Assembly: GCA_031412335.1 (NCBI GenBank)
Contig: JANOCT010000023.1
Span: 1-64,000 of the forward strand
Direction of reading: 5' to 3'
Length of the DNA: 64,000 nt
Source of the DNA: JBBQYA01 sp031412335
Lineage (GTDB): Bacteria; Bacteroidota; Bacteroidia; Sphingobacteriales; Sphingobacteriaceae
Positions 42,819 through 53,000 of this stretch are shown here, piece by piece (positions within the stretch are counted from its first letter, which is position 1; each line of letters starts with the position of its first letter). Under the pieces are notes generated by a model that was not told where the DNA came from, searched no databases, and saw nothing but the letters and a program-made list of their open reading frames with translations. Both the position numbers and the translations under genes were made by a program.

Positions 42819-43673
42819 CTATTTCATTTTAGCATTTTCAGCCAAAAGTTTTTCGTTTAATGCAACATAATCAGCATTTTTCTGCTTCGTTGCTTCTGCA
42901 ATTGATGCATTTGCTGATACAGCGGCACCTTTATAATCTTTCATTCTGGTTTGAATTTTAGCTTTTAGGTGCATCATCCAAAAACCTTCTTTATTCATCT
43001 CGGTAGCTTTGTTTACATATTCCAATGCTTTTGCCATATCCTTATTATTATCGTAATAATAGCTTGCTGCAGAATAATAAGAAGAAGCACTAGGTTTTGG
43101 ATTTAAAGTAGATTCAATACTTGCCAAAACTTTGGTATCAATATCAGTTTCAATTTTGAAACCTACTTTTGTTTTTTCCCAACTTAAATTTAACATAGCA
43201 GAATTAGAAGTTAGGTCGTCAAATGAAATGGTAAACGATTCAACATTAGATGATAAAGATACTGGCTTGGCAGTTAAGCGAACCATATCTTCAGATTGCT
43301 TGTAATTTTCATCGTCGCTACCCCAATACGTAGTATTTTTGTGAATGATAAATGTCCATTCGGTTTTACCAGGAATAGTGTACAAAGCATATTCACCAGC
43401 TGGAACTTTCGTACCTCCAATTTTAACTTCTTCTGAAAAAGAAATCTTAGTGGATGAATTTGCACCTGTTCTCCAGATTTTATCAAAAGGAACTAAATCT
43501 CCAAAAATAGTTCTTCCCTTTACTGATGGGCGCGAATAAACTAAAGTAATATCGCCTAAACCTACTGCTTGTTTTACGGTAGAAGTTGGACTTGGTGCAG
43601 GAGTTTTAATTTGAGCCTGCGTGCTTCCAGTTAAAATAACCAAAGCTAAAACGGTGTAAATGAATTTTTTCAT
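42819..43673 (-). CDS. DUF2911 secreted protein with TPR-like C-terminus
   Basis: A 284-residue exported protein (signal KKFIYTVLALVILTGSTQAQ). The DUF2911 domain at about 30-175 has the family hallmarks VYSRPSVKGRTIFGDLVPFD, IWRTGANSSTKI, VPAGEYALYTIPG and WTFIIHKNT. The C-terminal part (about 195-284) is helical and TPR-like, with YYDNNKDMAKALEYVNKATEM and a second helix pair. DUF2911 proteins are widespread in Bacteroidota; their function is unknown. Full-length, monocistronic, and convergent with hemH. Confidence 0.88.
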   Translation of the reverse strand: MKKFIYTVLALVILTGSTQAQIKTPAPSPTSTVKQAVGLGDITLVYSRPSVKGRTIFGDLVPFDKIWRTGANSSTKISFSEEVKIGGTKVPAGEYALYTIPGKTEWTFIIHKNTTYWGSDDENYKQSEDMVRLTAKPVSLSSNVESFTISFDDLTSNSAMLNLSWEKTKVGFKIETDIDTKVLASIESTLNPKPSASSYYSAASYYYDNNKDMAKALEYVNKATEMNKEGFWMMHLKAKIQTRMKDYKGAAVSANASIAEATKQKNADYVALNEKLLAENAKMK

Positions 43674-43776
43674 GTCAATAATATGGTTTTATTATGTTTC
43701 AAAGTTAAAGAATTATGATCACTTGATGCAAAATTTAAGAAATAGTGCAATTTCTTAAATTCTTGTCTTTTGTGAG

Positions 43777-44235
43777 TTAACTATTATCAGGATTTATGCG
43801 AATAAAAGAAAAAACAGGAATCAACATTAAAAATAAAAAAGGAGAAAGAACCCATTGTTTCAAGGATTGAAAAAACTGGCTTGCTAGTTCTGATTTGCTG
43901 AAAATAAAAAATAAATACGGTAAAACCATACAGAATGAAGCAATTAAAAATATAACAAAAGTGTAAAAAAGGAATTTTTTATTATGAAAAAAATACCAAA
44001 CTCCAGTGCAAGTAAGAAGTAAATCAATAACAATAGAGATAAATAATGTATATAATCTTGGATCGTTTATTAATGAAAATTTTGCCGCTTTGTTATTTAG
44101 AAAATCCAATCGCGAAATAAGAAAACTGCCCTGTGAAAAAGAAAAATCGTAAAGATAATTTTCGGAAACATAACCAGAAACTGATAACAGAATTAAAGTA
44201 ATTACAACAACAATAATCCTTTGAAATTTGCGCAT
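43777..44235 (-). CDS. Exosortase F system-associated membrane protein
   Basis: A 152-residue protein with about four membrane helices: IIVVVITLILLSVSGYV near the N-terminus, then LFISIVIDLLLTCTGVWYF, FLFYTFVIFLIASFCMVLPY and LSPFLFLMLIPVFSFI. Its position four bases after an XrtF-type exosortase and its size match the membrane protein family that accompanies exosortase F in Bacteroidota. A conserved ENYLYDFSF region follows the first helix. The role is unknown, possibly partner or chaperone of the exosortase. I start at the ATG at 44235; an in-frame TTG four codons upstream is less likely. Confidence 0.78.
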   Translation of the reverse strand: MRKFQRIIVVVITLILLSVSGYVSENYLYDFSFSQGSFLISRLDFLNNKAAKFSLINDPRLYTLFISIVIDLLLTCTGVWYFFHNKKFLFYTFVIFLIASFCMVLPYLFFIFSKSELASQFFQSLKQWVLSPFLFLMLIPVFSFIRINPDNS

Positions 44236-44239
44236 ACTT

Positions 44240-44779
44240 TTAATCAATATTTTTAATTGGCTTCAAAGATTTTATGGCAAAATAATTAACCCACAACATC
44301 CAGAGTAGGAAAATAAACCCATACACTATTACTGTAAATGTATATTTATGATTAAATTCAAGCAAATCAACATATTTTATATTGAGATATCCTAAACAAA
44401 TAATCCGGATTACATTAAGAAAAAAAATAGCTACTATGCCTGCTGGAATAAACCAAATTTTATCAATTATTCGCCCCGGAAAAAGTATTATAAACACAGT
44501 AAATAATACAAATAAAATTAGCCCATTACATGAATGAGCTACACCAAGACCTCTTTGTCCATTAATAAACAAAAAACATTTATCGGCATTGTAATAAATT
44601 TCTGTTTTTACTCCAAATAAATTCAAGAATTTGGCTGTGGAATCTGTTGAAAAAGTAGTAAGCCAAGTATCAACTCTCCCATCTGGAAAAATAAAGAATT
44701 CATATAAAAAATACCAAAGCAAGTAAATACTTATAGCACTAAAAATAAAACGGAGAGCCGCCTTGTTGCTTGCAAACAT
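44240..44779 (-). CDS. xrtF: Exosortase family protein XrtF
   Basis: A 179-residue polytopic membrane protein with the exosortase/archaeosortase catalytic triad: Cys84 in AHSCNGL, Arg125 in LNVIRIICLGY and His144 in EFNHKYTFTV. Such enzymes are transpeptidase-like and cleave C-terminal sorting tails of exported proteins at the membrane. The compact size, lack of an extra C-terminal domain and the following associated gene identify the XrtF subtype of Bacteroidota, whose substrates are not established. It sits between a DUF2911 gene and three T9SS surface proteins, and a terminator separates it from the latter. Confidence 0.85.
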   Translation of the reverse strand: MFASNKAALRFIFSAISIYLLWYFLYEFFIFPDGRVDTWLTTFSTDSTAKFLNLFGVKTEIYYNADKCFLFINGQRGLGVAHSCNGLILFVLFTVFIILFPGRIIDKIWFIPAGIVAIFFLNVIRIICLGYLNIKYVDLLEFNHKYTFTVIVYGFIFLLWMLWVNYFAIKSLKPIKNID

Positions 44780-44803
44780 TTGCTAAAAGTACAAAATAGA
44801 TGC

Positions 44804-44834
44804 AAAAAAAAACCCGACCTTTTGGGTCGGGGTA
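44804..44834 (-). terminator. Terminator after the 405-residue T9SS protein gene
   Basis: CCCGACC (44813-44819) and GGTCGGG (44825-44831) with a TTTTG loop. On the minus strand the stem runs into nine Ts. It separates the T9SS gene from xrtF. Confidence 0.85.
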
Positions 44835-44862
44835 CTAATATTAACACATGAAAAAAATCTTA

Positions 44863-46080
44863 TTATCGTTTGATGAATTTAGTTCTGCTTAATTCCTCAC
44901 CTGCATTTCTGATAGATACAAAGTACATTCCTGCTGGCAATTGACTAATATCTTCCGAATGAGTTGATCGTTCAAAAGTAATTTCAGAAGATTTTACTAA
45001 AACTTTATCACCCAATGTATTAAAAACTTCAATACTTATTGGCAAACTTTCGTTTGATTGCAAGTCAATATTAAACTGATCAGCCATTGGATTTGGATAT
45101 ACAGATAATCGCATTTCGAAATCTTCTGATGGTCTTATTCCACTCGTTCTATTTCCAGTAGAATCAGGCGTTTTACCCGGACCAGAAACAATTATTGGGT
45201 TTGTAACATCGAACCCAGTACCATTAGAATTCTTAATAACAATTACATTTGAGTAGGTGAAATTACCATTTATGTCTACAATTTTTAGACGGTAGCGTTT
45301 AGCACCAGCTTTTCTTTTATTATCCAAAAATAAGTAGGTATTTCCATCTGGTGTAGTTCCAGAACCAGCAACCGAACCAAGGTTTTCATATCCTACATAT
45401 CGGCTACTATCCTGCAAAATAAATTGTGCAACTTGAAATTCAACATCTGTTACCCAATTTACTTTAATAGTTCCAGCAAAACTAATACCTGTAAATGACC
45501 TCATAATAGTAGCAGTAGGTGCTGGTTGTAGCACAGCAAATCGCATTTCAAAACGATTGTCGCCTCCTGAATTTGGATCACTTGTTATGTTAAATGCGAA
45601 CGTATTATTCAAGCGAACATCAATTGGCGTTTGAGTAAATTTATCAAACAGAATAATATTTGTTGTACTTACAAAATTAGCCAAATCATTAAATATTAAT
45701 GAATAAGCCCCTATTGGAGTTGTACCTAAAGAAAGCCGAATAGTATCTTTTTTTACTAATGCAGGATATTTATTGATCGCAAGAAATAAATTATCTTTCG
45801 ATCGGCTTGAAATACTAACAGTTGAACCGAAAAATTTAAGTGCATCTTCCTGATTATAATAGTTTTTTCTACCTCCATTACCGAAATAAACTACTATTTC
45901 GTCGCTGTTATTAACGTCTTTCAGCAATTTAATTCGCAATAAATCAGGAACATTTGCTTCAGCAGCTAAATTTCCAAATAATACAATGACAAGCAAAATA
46001 ACTAATCCTAACCATGTTAATGGTGTTTCTACTTTTGCTTGATTTAATTTTTCTAGTGAATTCATGTAAATTTTTTTCAT
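44863..46080 (-). CDS. T9SS type A surface protein (405 aa)
   Basis: An exported protein with an unusual N-terminus: about 20 polar residues precede the hydrophobic segment PLTWLGLVILLVIVLFG, which acts as signal. The middle (about 50-195) is the shared module also present in the next two proteins (EIVVYFGNGGRKNYYNQEDALKFFG, LAINKYPALVKKDTIRLSLG, in part). Next comes an Ig-like region with KVNWVTDVEFQVAQFILQD. The end is a typical T9SS type A C-terminal domain from about 330 (VYPNPMADQF, FNTLGDKVLV, LPAGMYFVSI, RTKFIKR). The start is ATG at 46080; the reading frame extends upstream only from a GTG. Confidence 0.8.
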   Translation of the reverse strand: MKKIYMNSLEKLNQAKVETPLTWLGLVILLVIVLFGNLAAEANVPDLLRIKLLKDVNNSDEIVVYFGNGGRKNYYNQEDALKFFGSTVSISSRSKDNLFLAINKYPALVKKDTIRLSLGTTPIGAYSLIFNDLANFVSTTNIILFDKFTQTPIDVRLNNTFAFNITSDPNSGGDNRFEMRFAVLQPAPTATIMRSFTGISFAGTIKVNWVTDVEFQVAQFILQDSSRYVGYENLGSVAGSGTTPDGNTYLFLDNKRKAGAKRYRLKIVDINGNFTYSNVIVIKNSNGTGFDVTNPIIVSGPGKTPDSTGNRTSGIRPSEDFEMRLSVYPNPMADQFNIDLQSNESLPISIEVFNTLGDKVLVKSSEITFERSTHSEDISQLPAGMYFVSIRNAGEELSRTKFIKR

Positions 46081-46291
46081 ACTTAGCGTTTCGTTATTGA
46101 AATATAGAGAGCGTATGATTTGAATGCTTATACGGGATTCACCCACTCAATGTTTCCAATTTTTTGAATTCTATTTATTCTACTTTGAAAGTAAGAAGAG
46201 AAAACGAAAAAATAATTAATTCATTGAAAGAATGATACTTAAAAGTTTAGAAAAAATGATGAGAAGTCTCCTTTAATAATCTAGGCCTAAT

Positions 46292-49200
46292 TTATTGTTT
46301 TATAAGTTTACCAATTATTGCAGGCTCCTTTTGTTCACTATTTTTAAGTTGGATTGTGTAAATTCCAGAAGCTAGCTTGCTAACATCTTCGACCAGGTTT
46401 GATCCAAGTTCAGAAATTTCCGTTTTCCGACTTATCATAATTTTTCCTAAATTATTTAAAACAGTAAGTTGATATATCCCAGCTTGCATTCCTGTAATAT
46501 TTATATGCATTACATTTTTAGCGGGATTTGGATATATCCTCATTGTCTGAACTATTGGATTTTCTTTTGCTACTAATAATCGATCGTCTGAAATTCCTAA
46601 AACATTTTTTATATCAACTATTGTGTCATCATTGAAAATTAATTCAAACCGATCACCAATATTTTCTTCTTTATCTATTATCTCAAATTTATAAAGTGTA
46701 TTAGCTGAAATTATAGTCTTACAATTTAGGTATTTATCCAATAAAGTGATTGTTGTCTTATTATTAAATGTATTTAATCCTATAAATTTTAATAAATAAA
46801 AACCTGGTGCACCTTCTGCTCCTAAATTTAAGGATTGTTTTTTATTAATAAAGTCAATTTCATTAATGGCTAATTTCTTCTTATCCGATGAGATGGAATA
46901 AATATTCAATGAATTTCCTAATAATTTTCGTGCATCTTCCTTTTCATTAAATAATAAAGAACTCCCTTTTTTAAAAATTATTAACGATTCATCCTCGATT
47001 CCTTCTGAATTTACCAACACAACAGAAAGTTGATTTAATTTGGCCTCGCGAATATAATTTGTATGTGGATCAAGACTTGTTTTAACTTGTTCAGATAATG
47101 AGATAGAAGGAACTCCTGCGCCACTTGCTTTTACAAAAAAAGAATGACCAGAGGCTATAATTTGTGAGCCATTATTTATCGAAGCATTGTTAGATGTTTT
47201 ATAAGTTCCAAAAGTTCCCGTTGTTGGATTATAGGTATAAATCACATCTTCAACATTTGTTTTGATAAATGAAGTTGAATTCCAGTTGATATTTGAAGGA
47301 TAAGGATTTCCAACAAGATTCCAACCATCGTCTAAAGAATTATCATTTGCTGGATGATCAGTAAATGTTAATGGCAATGTGACATTACCAGAATTTACTG
47401 ATCCCGTATAATCAATCGTAGCTGGGGTGGGTATTGGGAAAGGCTGAGTGTAAAATGCTGGAGAGCCCAATGAACGATCACCGCGAATTAAAATTGAAAC
47501 TCCTTTACCTGTTGCTAAAGTATTATTAACAGAAGTAATACCTTCATAACCGAAATCAAATGTTCCTTCAACGGTTTCATTATAAATAAAAGCAGATGGT
47601 TTATTTAAATTTGATAAGTCAAAACCGCTTCCTATTTGTCCGGTAATATAAATATCGTCTAAAAATTGCGAATAATTAATTTCACCATTAATATTTACTG
47701 GTGATGACAAATACCGATAACGGCGCGCATTTCCTGGAAGCGTTTCAATATATCTTTGAACAGTAATATTACCCTGGATTATTCTAATTGGAGAAAGCTG
47801 AGCAATTCTACCTGTTCCTGTTGAATTGGAAATAAGAACTAAATTTCCATTCGAAATTAGTGTTGAATTATCAACCAAACTTACGGTACCTCTAACATTC
47901 GCTATGCTACTGAGTGTTTTATTTCCGGCTGAAGCAAGATTTAAATTATAATATTCTATTCCTGCCATTTGTTGGTCAGCGCCATTAAAAGAAATTGTGT
48001 TATCAACTTCAGCTAAAACTGATACTCCATTAACAATAAAATCTTGTTGCAAGTTAATTGTACCTGCCTGGCAGGTTTTTATTCCAGTACCACTTAAAAT
48101 TAAATTGGAATATCTTTCAAGTGAAACAATTTGATTTATTCCATTATACTCTATTGTAGAATTTAACTGCAAATCGTACCCATTATCCATATTTGGAAGA
48201 CTGTTTATTCCTCCAACTTTCAGTGTACAGAATTCATTTACAAAAACAGATCCACCAGAAGCTTGATGCAAGGTATATTCAGTTAAATCTAGAATTCCAC
48301 TATTTATTGTCACCGTTGAAATATCCCAGATGTCAACTAGTAAACTAACTGTTGCAGCTGTTTTATTAATTGCCAAGTGCTGAATTGGAGGAGACCAAGA
48401 ACCTTCTATTCGGGATGGTTGATTCCCTATAAAACTAATAACCGTTCCATTAGTATTTAACTCATCATTAGACGTAAAATTTCCACTTAATTCTAAATTT
48501 ACAAATGATTGAATTGTACCTCCGTTATTATCAACAATTAAATCATTTAAATTATAAATACCAGAACCTGATAATGAACTAACATCAGAAATTAATCTAA
48601 TTGCTGATTTAGCTCCATTTATTATTCCATCGTTTAAAACCGAACCACCAAATTGATGAATATTTCCAATATTACATTGGTAAATTGTTCCATTTCCAAT
48701 AATTAAATTCCCAGAAATTGATACGTTATTCGTTGCTTGAAAAATTACAGAACTGGCGCTTCCATTATTAATAGTCAAGTTTCCTGAAACACTAAGCGGC
48801 GAAACCATTGTTTTTATAATGTTTCCACTTTGCCCCTCTAGAATTAAGTTTCCATAAACTTGATTAGATATTGTTTGATTATCACCACTATAATAAAACG
48901 AGCTGTTTATTTCAAACAAATTAGCATTAAAATTGAGTGGGAAATTATTGGCGCTTATCTTAACAGTTGCACCGTTTGCAACGCTAAATGTTCCTCCAAC
49001 TCTACTTCTTCCTCTATTAGCTGTAAATGTTCTTAAATCCAATATGCCTTCTAAAACAGTTATTTTACCGATAACATTTGATGACGACAAAAGTGAACGT
49101 AAATTTGAAGTTAGATATTTTGTAGTGTTTCCACTTATAACCAGAGTACCATAACTTATAGTTGATTTAATTTCTTGATTAAGAACAGATGAAGAATAAT

Positions 49201-49912
49201 TAATCGTTGCATTTCCATTGATTGATGTAGGATTTTTAGAATAATTTAAATCATAGGATGATTCTTTTATGTGCAATTTTGAAACACTTCCTAAAATAAA
49301 ATTTCTATTTATTGTCACTAAATTTGAATTCGGAATAAATGTAGCATAAACAGAAAAATTTCCTTCAACCACGATTGGATTATTTAATGATATAGTTCCA
49401 TTTATAGTTAAATTCTCAAATGTAGTAGCTCCAGTAATTGAAGATCCAATCCCATTCATTGAAACATTAGCATTCAGAATTGTTGAAGTATAAATTCCTT
49501 CTTTATTCCAGTTTCCTAATACTGTAAAAGTAGTTGCGGCTGTATGAGAAATGTTGCCATTGATTCCAATGGTTACGTTTCCGTAAACGTTGATCGGAAA
49601 ATCTATAATTAAAGTACTTGGAATACTACCATTTCCAATTGTTAATGATTTACAAAGAGCGGATCTACTTAAATCGGGTTGAAAACTGCCTGTAAAATTT
49701 GCATCTCCTATTATGACATCAATTGCAGATGTAGGAATTCTATTCAAAGTCCAATTACTTGCTAATGACCAATCACTTGAAACGGTGCCTTTCCATGAAA
49801 CTGTGATAGCAAAAATGCTATTTGTTGAAAATAATAAGTATATGCTAAGTAATAAGATAAAAAAGCTAGGCTTGAGAGAAAAACTTCTATAGGTAAAAAT
49901 GAAATTGTTCAT
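46292..49912 (-). CDS. T9SS type A surface protein (1206 aa), autotransporter-like repeats
   Basis: A very large exported protein. Signal peptide within the first 36 residues (SFFILLLSIYLLFSTNSIFA). From about 40 to 730 it consists of many imperfect beta-helix-like repeats rich in NGxIxxNGxxTIS and GNLxINxG, as in secreted passenger domains. Residues about 740-960 hold a conserved module (SSPVNINGEI, WNLVGNPYPSNINW near 866, GHSFFVKASG), and about 980-1120 a second module shared with its neighbours (DESLIIFKKG..., LAINEIDF). The T9SS sorting domain starts near 1127 (IYPNPAKNVMHINI). Likely attached to the cell surface or released. Complete frame. Confidence 0.82.
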   Translation of the reverse strand: MNNFIFTYRSFSLKPSFFILLLSIYLLFSTNSIFAITVSWKGTVSSDWSLASNWTLNRIPTSAIDVIIGDANFTGSFQPDLSRSALCKSLTIGNGSIPSTLIIDFPINVYGNVTIGINGNISHTAATTFTVLGNWNKEGIYTSTILNANVSMNGIGSSITGATTFENLTINGTISLNNPIVVEGNFSVYATFIPNSNLVTINRNFILGSVSKLHIKESSYDLNYSKNPTSINGNATINYSSSVLNQEIKSTISYGTLVISGNTTKYLTSNLRSLLSSSNVIGKITVLEGILDLRTFTANRGRSRVGGTFSVANGATVKISANNFPLNFNANLFEINSSFYYSGDNQTISNQVYGNLILEGQSGNIIKTMVSPLSVSGNLTINNGSASSVIFQATNNVSISGNLIIGNGTIYQCNIGNIHQFGGSVLNDGIINGAKSAIRLISDVSSLSGSGIYNLNDLIVDNNGGTIQSFVNLELSGNFTSNDELNTNGTVISFIGNQPSRIEGSWSPPIQHLAINKTAATVSLLVDIWDISTVTINSGILDLTEYTLHQASGGSVFVNEFCTLKVGGINSLPNMDNGYDLQLNSTIEYNGINQIVSLERYSNLILSGTGIKTCQAGTINLQQDFIVNGVSVLAEVDNTISFNGADQQMAGIEYYNLNLASAGNKTLSSIANVRGTVSLVDNSTLISNGNLVLISNSTGTGRIAQLSPIRIIQGNITVQRYIETLPGNARRYRYLSSPVNINGEINYSQFLDDIYITGQIGSGFDLSNLNKPSAFIYNETVEGTFDFGYEGITSVNNTLATGKGVSILIRGDRSLGSPAFYTQPFPIPTPATIDYTGSVNSGNVTLPLTFTDHPANDNSLDDGWNLVGNPYPSNINWNSTSFIKTNVEDVIYTYNPTTGTFGTYKTSNNASINNGSQIIASGHSFFVKASGAGVPSISLSEQVKTSLDPHTNYIREAKLNQLSVVLVNSEGIEDESLIIFKKGSSLLFNEKEDARKLLGNSLNIYSISSDKKKLAINEIDFINKKQSLNLGAEGAPGFYLLKFIGLNTFNNKTTITLLDKYLNCKTIISANTLYKFEIIDKEENIGDRFELIFNDDTIVDIKNVLGISDDRLLVAKENPIVQTMRIYPNPAKNVMHINITGMQAGIYQLTVLNNLGKIMISRKTEISELGSNLVEDVSKLASGIYTIQLKNSEQKEPAIIGKLIKQ

Positions 49913-50002
49913 ATTTTTTTTTTAAACACCTATCTTTTACGAAGCTTTTTATAAAAAGTTGAAGGTTTTTGTAAACATCATTATTTACAAAGAGTGAAAA
50001 TT

Positions 50003-50040
50003 AAAAAACCATCATCTCTTGTAGAGAATGATGGTTTTTT
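50003..50040 (-). terminator. Terminator after the 1501-residue T9SS protein gene
   Basis: Arms AAAAAACCATCAT and ATGATGGTTTTTT, closed by an inner CTCT/AGAG stem. Six Ts follow on the minus strand. Confidence 0.75.
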
Positions 50041-50059
50041 GTCTATAGGTAGTATACTT

Positions 50060-53000
50060 TTATTTTTTGATGAAATTTGTTGATACACGATTATCTCCAG
50101 CTGCAACTGTAAGAACGTATGATCCTTGAGCTAGTTCATTTATATTTTGCTTATAAGAATTACCGTTTTCGGTCTGTATTTCTTTTTGGATTATTAACTG
50201 ACCTAATACATCTCTTATCGTCAACTGATACGTTTTAGCGATAGCATTTGAAAGACTTATTGTTATTTCGTCTTGAGCAGGTATAGGATATATACTTGCA
50301 GCAAATATATCTTTGTCATCGAAACTTATAGAAACAACTTTTGAATAACTGAATTTACCATTTACATCTTTCAATTTCAAACGGTAGTAGTTCATTCCTT
50401 TAAAAGTCGATAAATCGGTATGTGAATAATGATTTTGAGAAATTCCATTTTTTCCATTTATTGTTGCTATGGTTGAAAAAGGTTTTACTCCATCAGTTTT
50501 CTCCAACTCATAATTTGAGAAATTAATTTCTGAAGATGAAGACCACGTTAATAAAGCGTTTTTTCCTTCTTTACGACCAGTAAAAGAAACTAATTGAACA
50601 GGCAATGGTGCGCCTATTTCAGTTATAATCTTAAATCTCAACTTTCCTTTTGAATTTATATCTGAACTAATGAAAAAAGGATAGTTTGAAATTGTTCGTA
50701 AATCGGTGTTAGTATTCGTAAATTCATCTTTTAAATAAATAGAAAGGCCAGGGGCTAAGGTTGCAAAATTTTCAAAGTTTAAACTGTAAGCTCCATTTGA
50801 ACTTGCATCAACTGATAAGAATATTGTATCACCATTTTGTAAATGTGGTCGTGAATTAATAGCCAATTCCGCATTTCCCGAATTTCTGCTTGACAAATTA
50901 ATAGTTTGATTTAAAAATTTACCTGCATCTTCTGATTCTAAAAACGTTGTAGAATATAAACTATCAAAGCCAATAATAATCTCATCTTGATTAGCTGAAT
51001 CTTTAATTAAATTAATTTTTGCAATTTCTTCTGCTGCAGTTCTAAATACTTGATTTGGAGTTCCGGTAGATTTAACCGCTTCTTGAAAAGTCAATACAGG
51101 ATTTGCAGCATTCGCTTTTACAAAAAATCCTTGACCAGAAGATATGTATCTTCCGACTCCGTTGGTACCATTATTTGAGCCAGAGGTATGCAAATACGTT
51201 CCATATGAGTTTGTAAGAGGATTATAAATATACATAGCTGCATCTAGATTTGTTCTGGTCCATGATCCTGATCTCCAATCAATTTGAGATGGATATGGAT
51301 TACCTACCAAATTGTAACCATCGTTAACAAGTGAACCTGTATTGGTATATGATAACACTGGAGAAATAGCATCACGATTTACTGTTCCTTCAAAATCCAT
51401 AGTTACTTGAGTTTGCAATGGAAAAGGTGCAGTGTAAAAAGCTGGAGCAGCAAGAGATGGGGAATTTCGATCTCCTCTAATCTGAACAAACATACCTTGA
51501 CCCGTTGCTATTGGAGTATTTATTGTTGGTGCTCCAACATATCCAATATTGTAACTTCCAGCAACAGCTTCATTATACGTGTAAATTGAAGATCTATTTA
51601 ATGAAGTATTATCAAATCCATTGGTAGCACCAGCTGGGCCAGATATATTTACATCATCAATTAATTGTGCAATAGTAATTCCGGTACCCGTAGTATTTAC
51701 TGGTGATGAGACTAATCTGTTTCTACGATCTGGTCGTGCTGGAACGAATCGTTGTACAATTACATTTCCAGAAAATGCACCAGCGGCAGGCAGCGCTGCT
51801 ACTCTAGCAGTTGCTGTACTTGTTGAAATCAATACTAATTTATTACTCGTGTTTAATGTTCCACTAGTAAGTGTTACTGTGCCAAGAACTAATAAACTAT
51901 CCGAACCATCAATGGTTGCCTCTCCACTTCCACCTGTTTTATTTAGTGTTAAATTCAATAGCGTTTTTCTGATTCTAGAACTGTTTTCAAATCTTAAAAC
52001 TCCCAAACTCCCTGTACCGCCAATTGTAAGATTTGATGTTGCAGAACCTTCCAATTTTCCTGTTCCAGATACTGTTCCATTTAGTACTAAAGTAGTTGAT
52101 CCAATCACAAAATTTCCACTATTTAGGTTGAGATTATTTGTAACTGTAATACCGTTTGTAGAAGTAAGAGTCAATGAACTTTTATTAGCGACTTCTAAAT
52201 TGTAAAAAGTTTCATTACTTGATCTTGTAATAGTTTGAGCAAGCGATCCATTGAAGACTACCCTTCCTGTACCTGGTGTAAATGTACCTGCAGGGTGAGT
52301 CCAATTTCCTCCCAAATTCATTGTATAACTGATCAATCTAAACGCGCCTAACGTTTGATTAAAATTATTTGATACAGTAAGATTGGAAAGCAAATCTGTT
52401 GTACCGTTGGCACTTAAAGTTGTTAAATTAAATATTGGAATGGTTGTATTTATTCGCATTGTTTGACCAGTAGGAGTGGAAGTACCTCCCATTTGTATAG
52501 TACCACCAGAAACAATATAGGTCGCATTTAAATTTGTATATCCTAAATCCTGCGCTCCAGTACCGCCTTCTCTATTAATTAAAATTGTACCCCCATACAT
52601 TCTGAAACTAGAGCCAATTGCTTGTATATGAAATGGAGCATTGGTTGTAGAAGTTGTCCCAACACTTGCAACCGTCATAGTACCAGCATATTGAAGATAA
52701 TTGGATAAGGTATTTTGTGTTGATGAATAATAACTTCCCGCAACATTTAATTTACCTCTATTTAAAATAACTAATCCACCATCAGATCTCAAATTTTCAT
52801 TGGCTAATGTTCCTATATTTACAATACCGGTGTCAAGTGTTAGATTGCCAAATAAACTAATTCCACCATTAAAAGTAGCAGTAGACGAATTAGAGCTCAT
52901 CTGAAACTGGGTTTTTCGAGGTATGGTATCAAAAACATTAAATGGTGTAATGTTTTGTGTAGTAGGTACAGCATATCTAAAAGTTCCTTTTTCCAAGGTT

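Noticed and set aside
46081..46146. Longer start for the 405-residue T9SS protein
   Set aside because: The extension begins with GTG and adds 22 polar residues before the export signal; ATG at 46080 is preferred, although the signal remains unusually far from the N-terminus.
51621..52205. 194-codon rightward open frame inside the 1501-residue surface protein gene
   Set aside because: Antisense to repetitive Ser/Thr/Asn-rich coding sequence, which produces long Val/Pro/Ala-rich false frames; no signal or motif.
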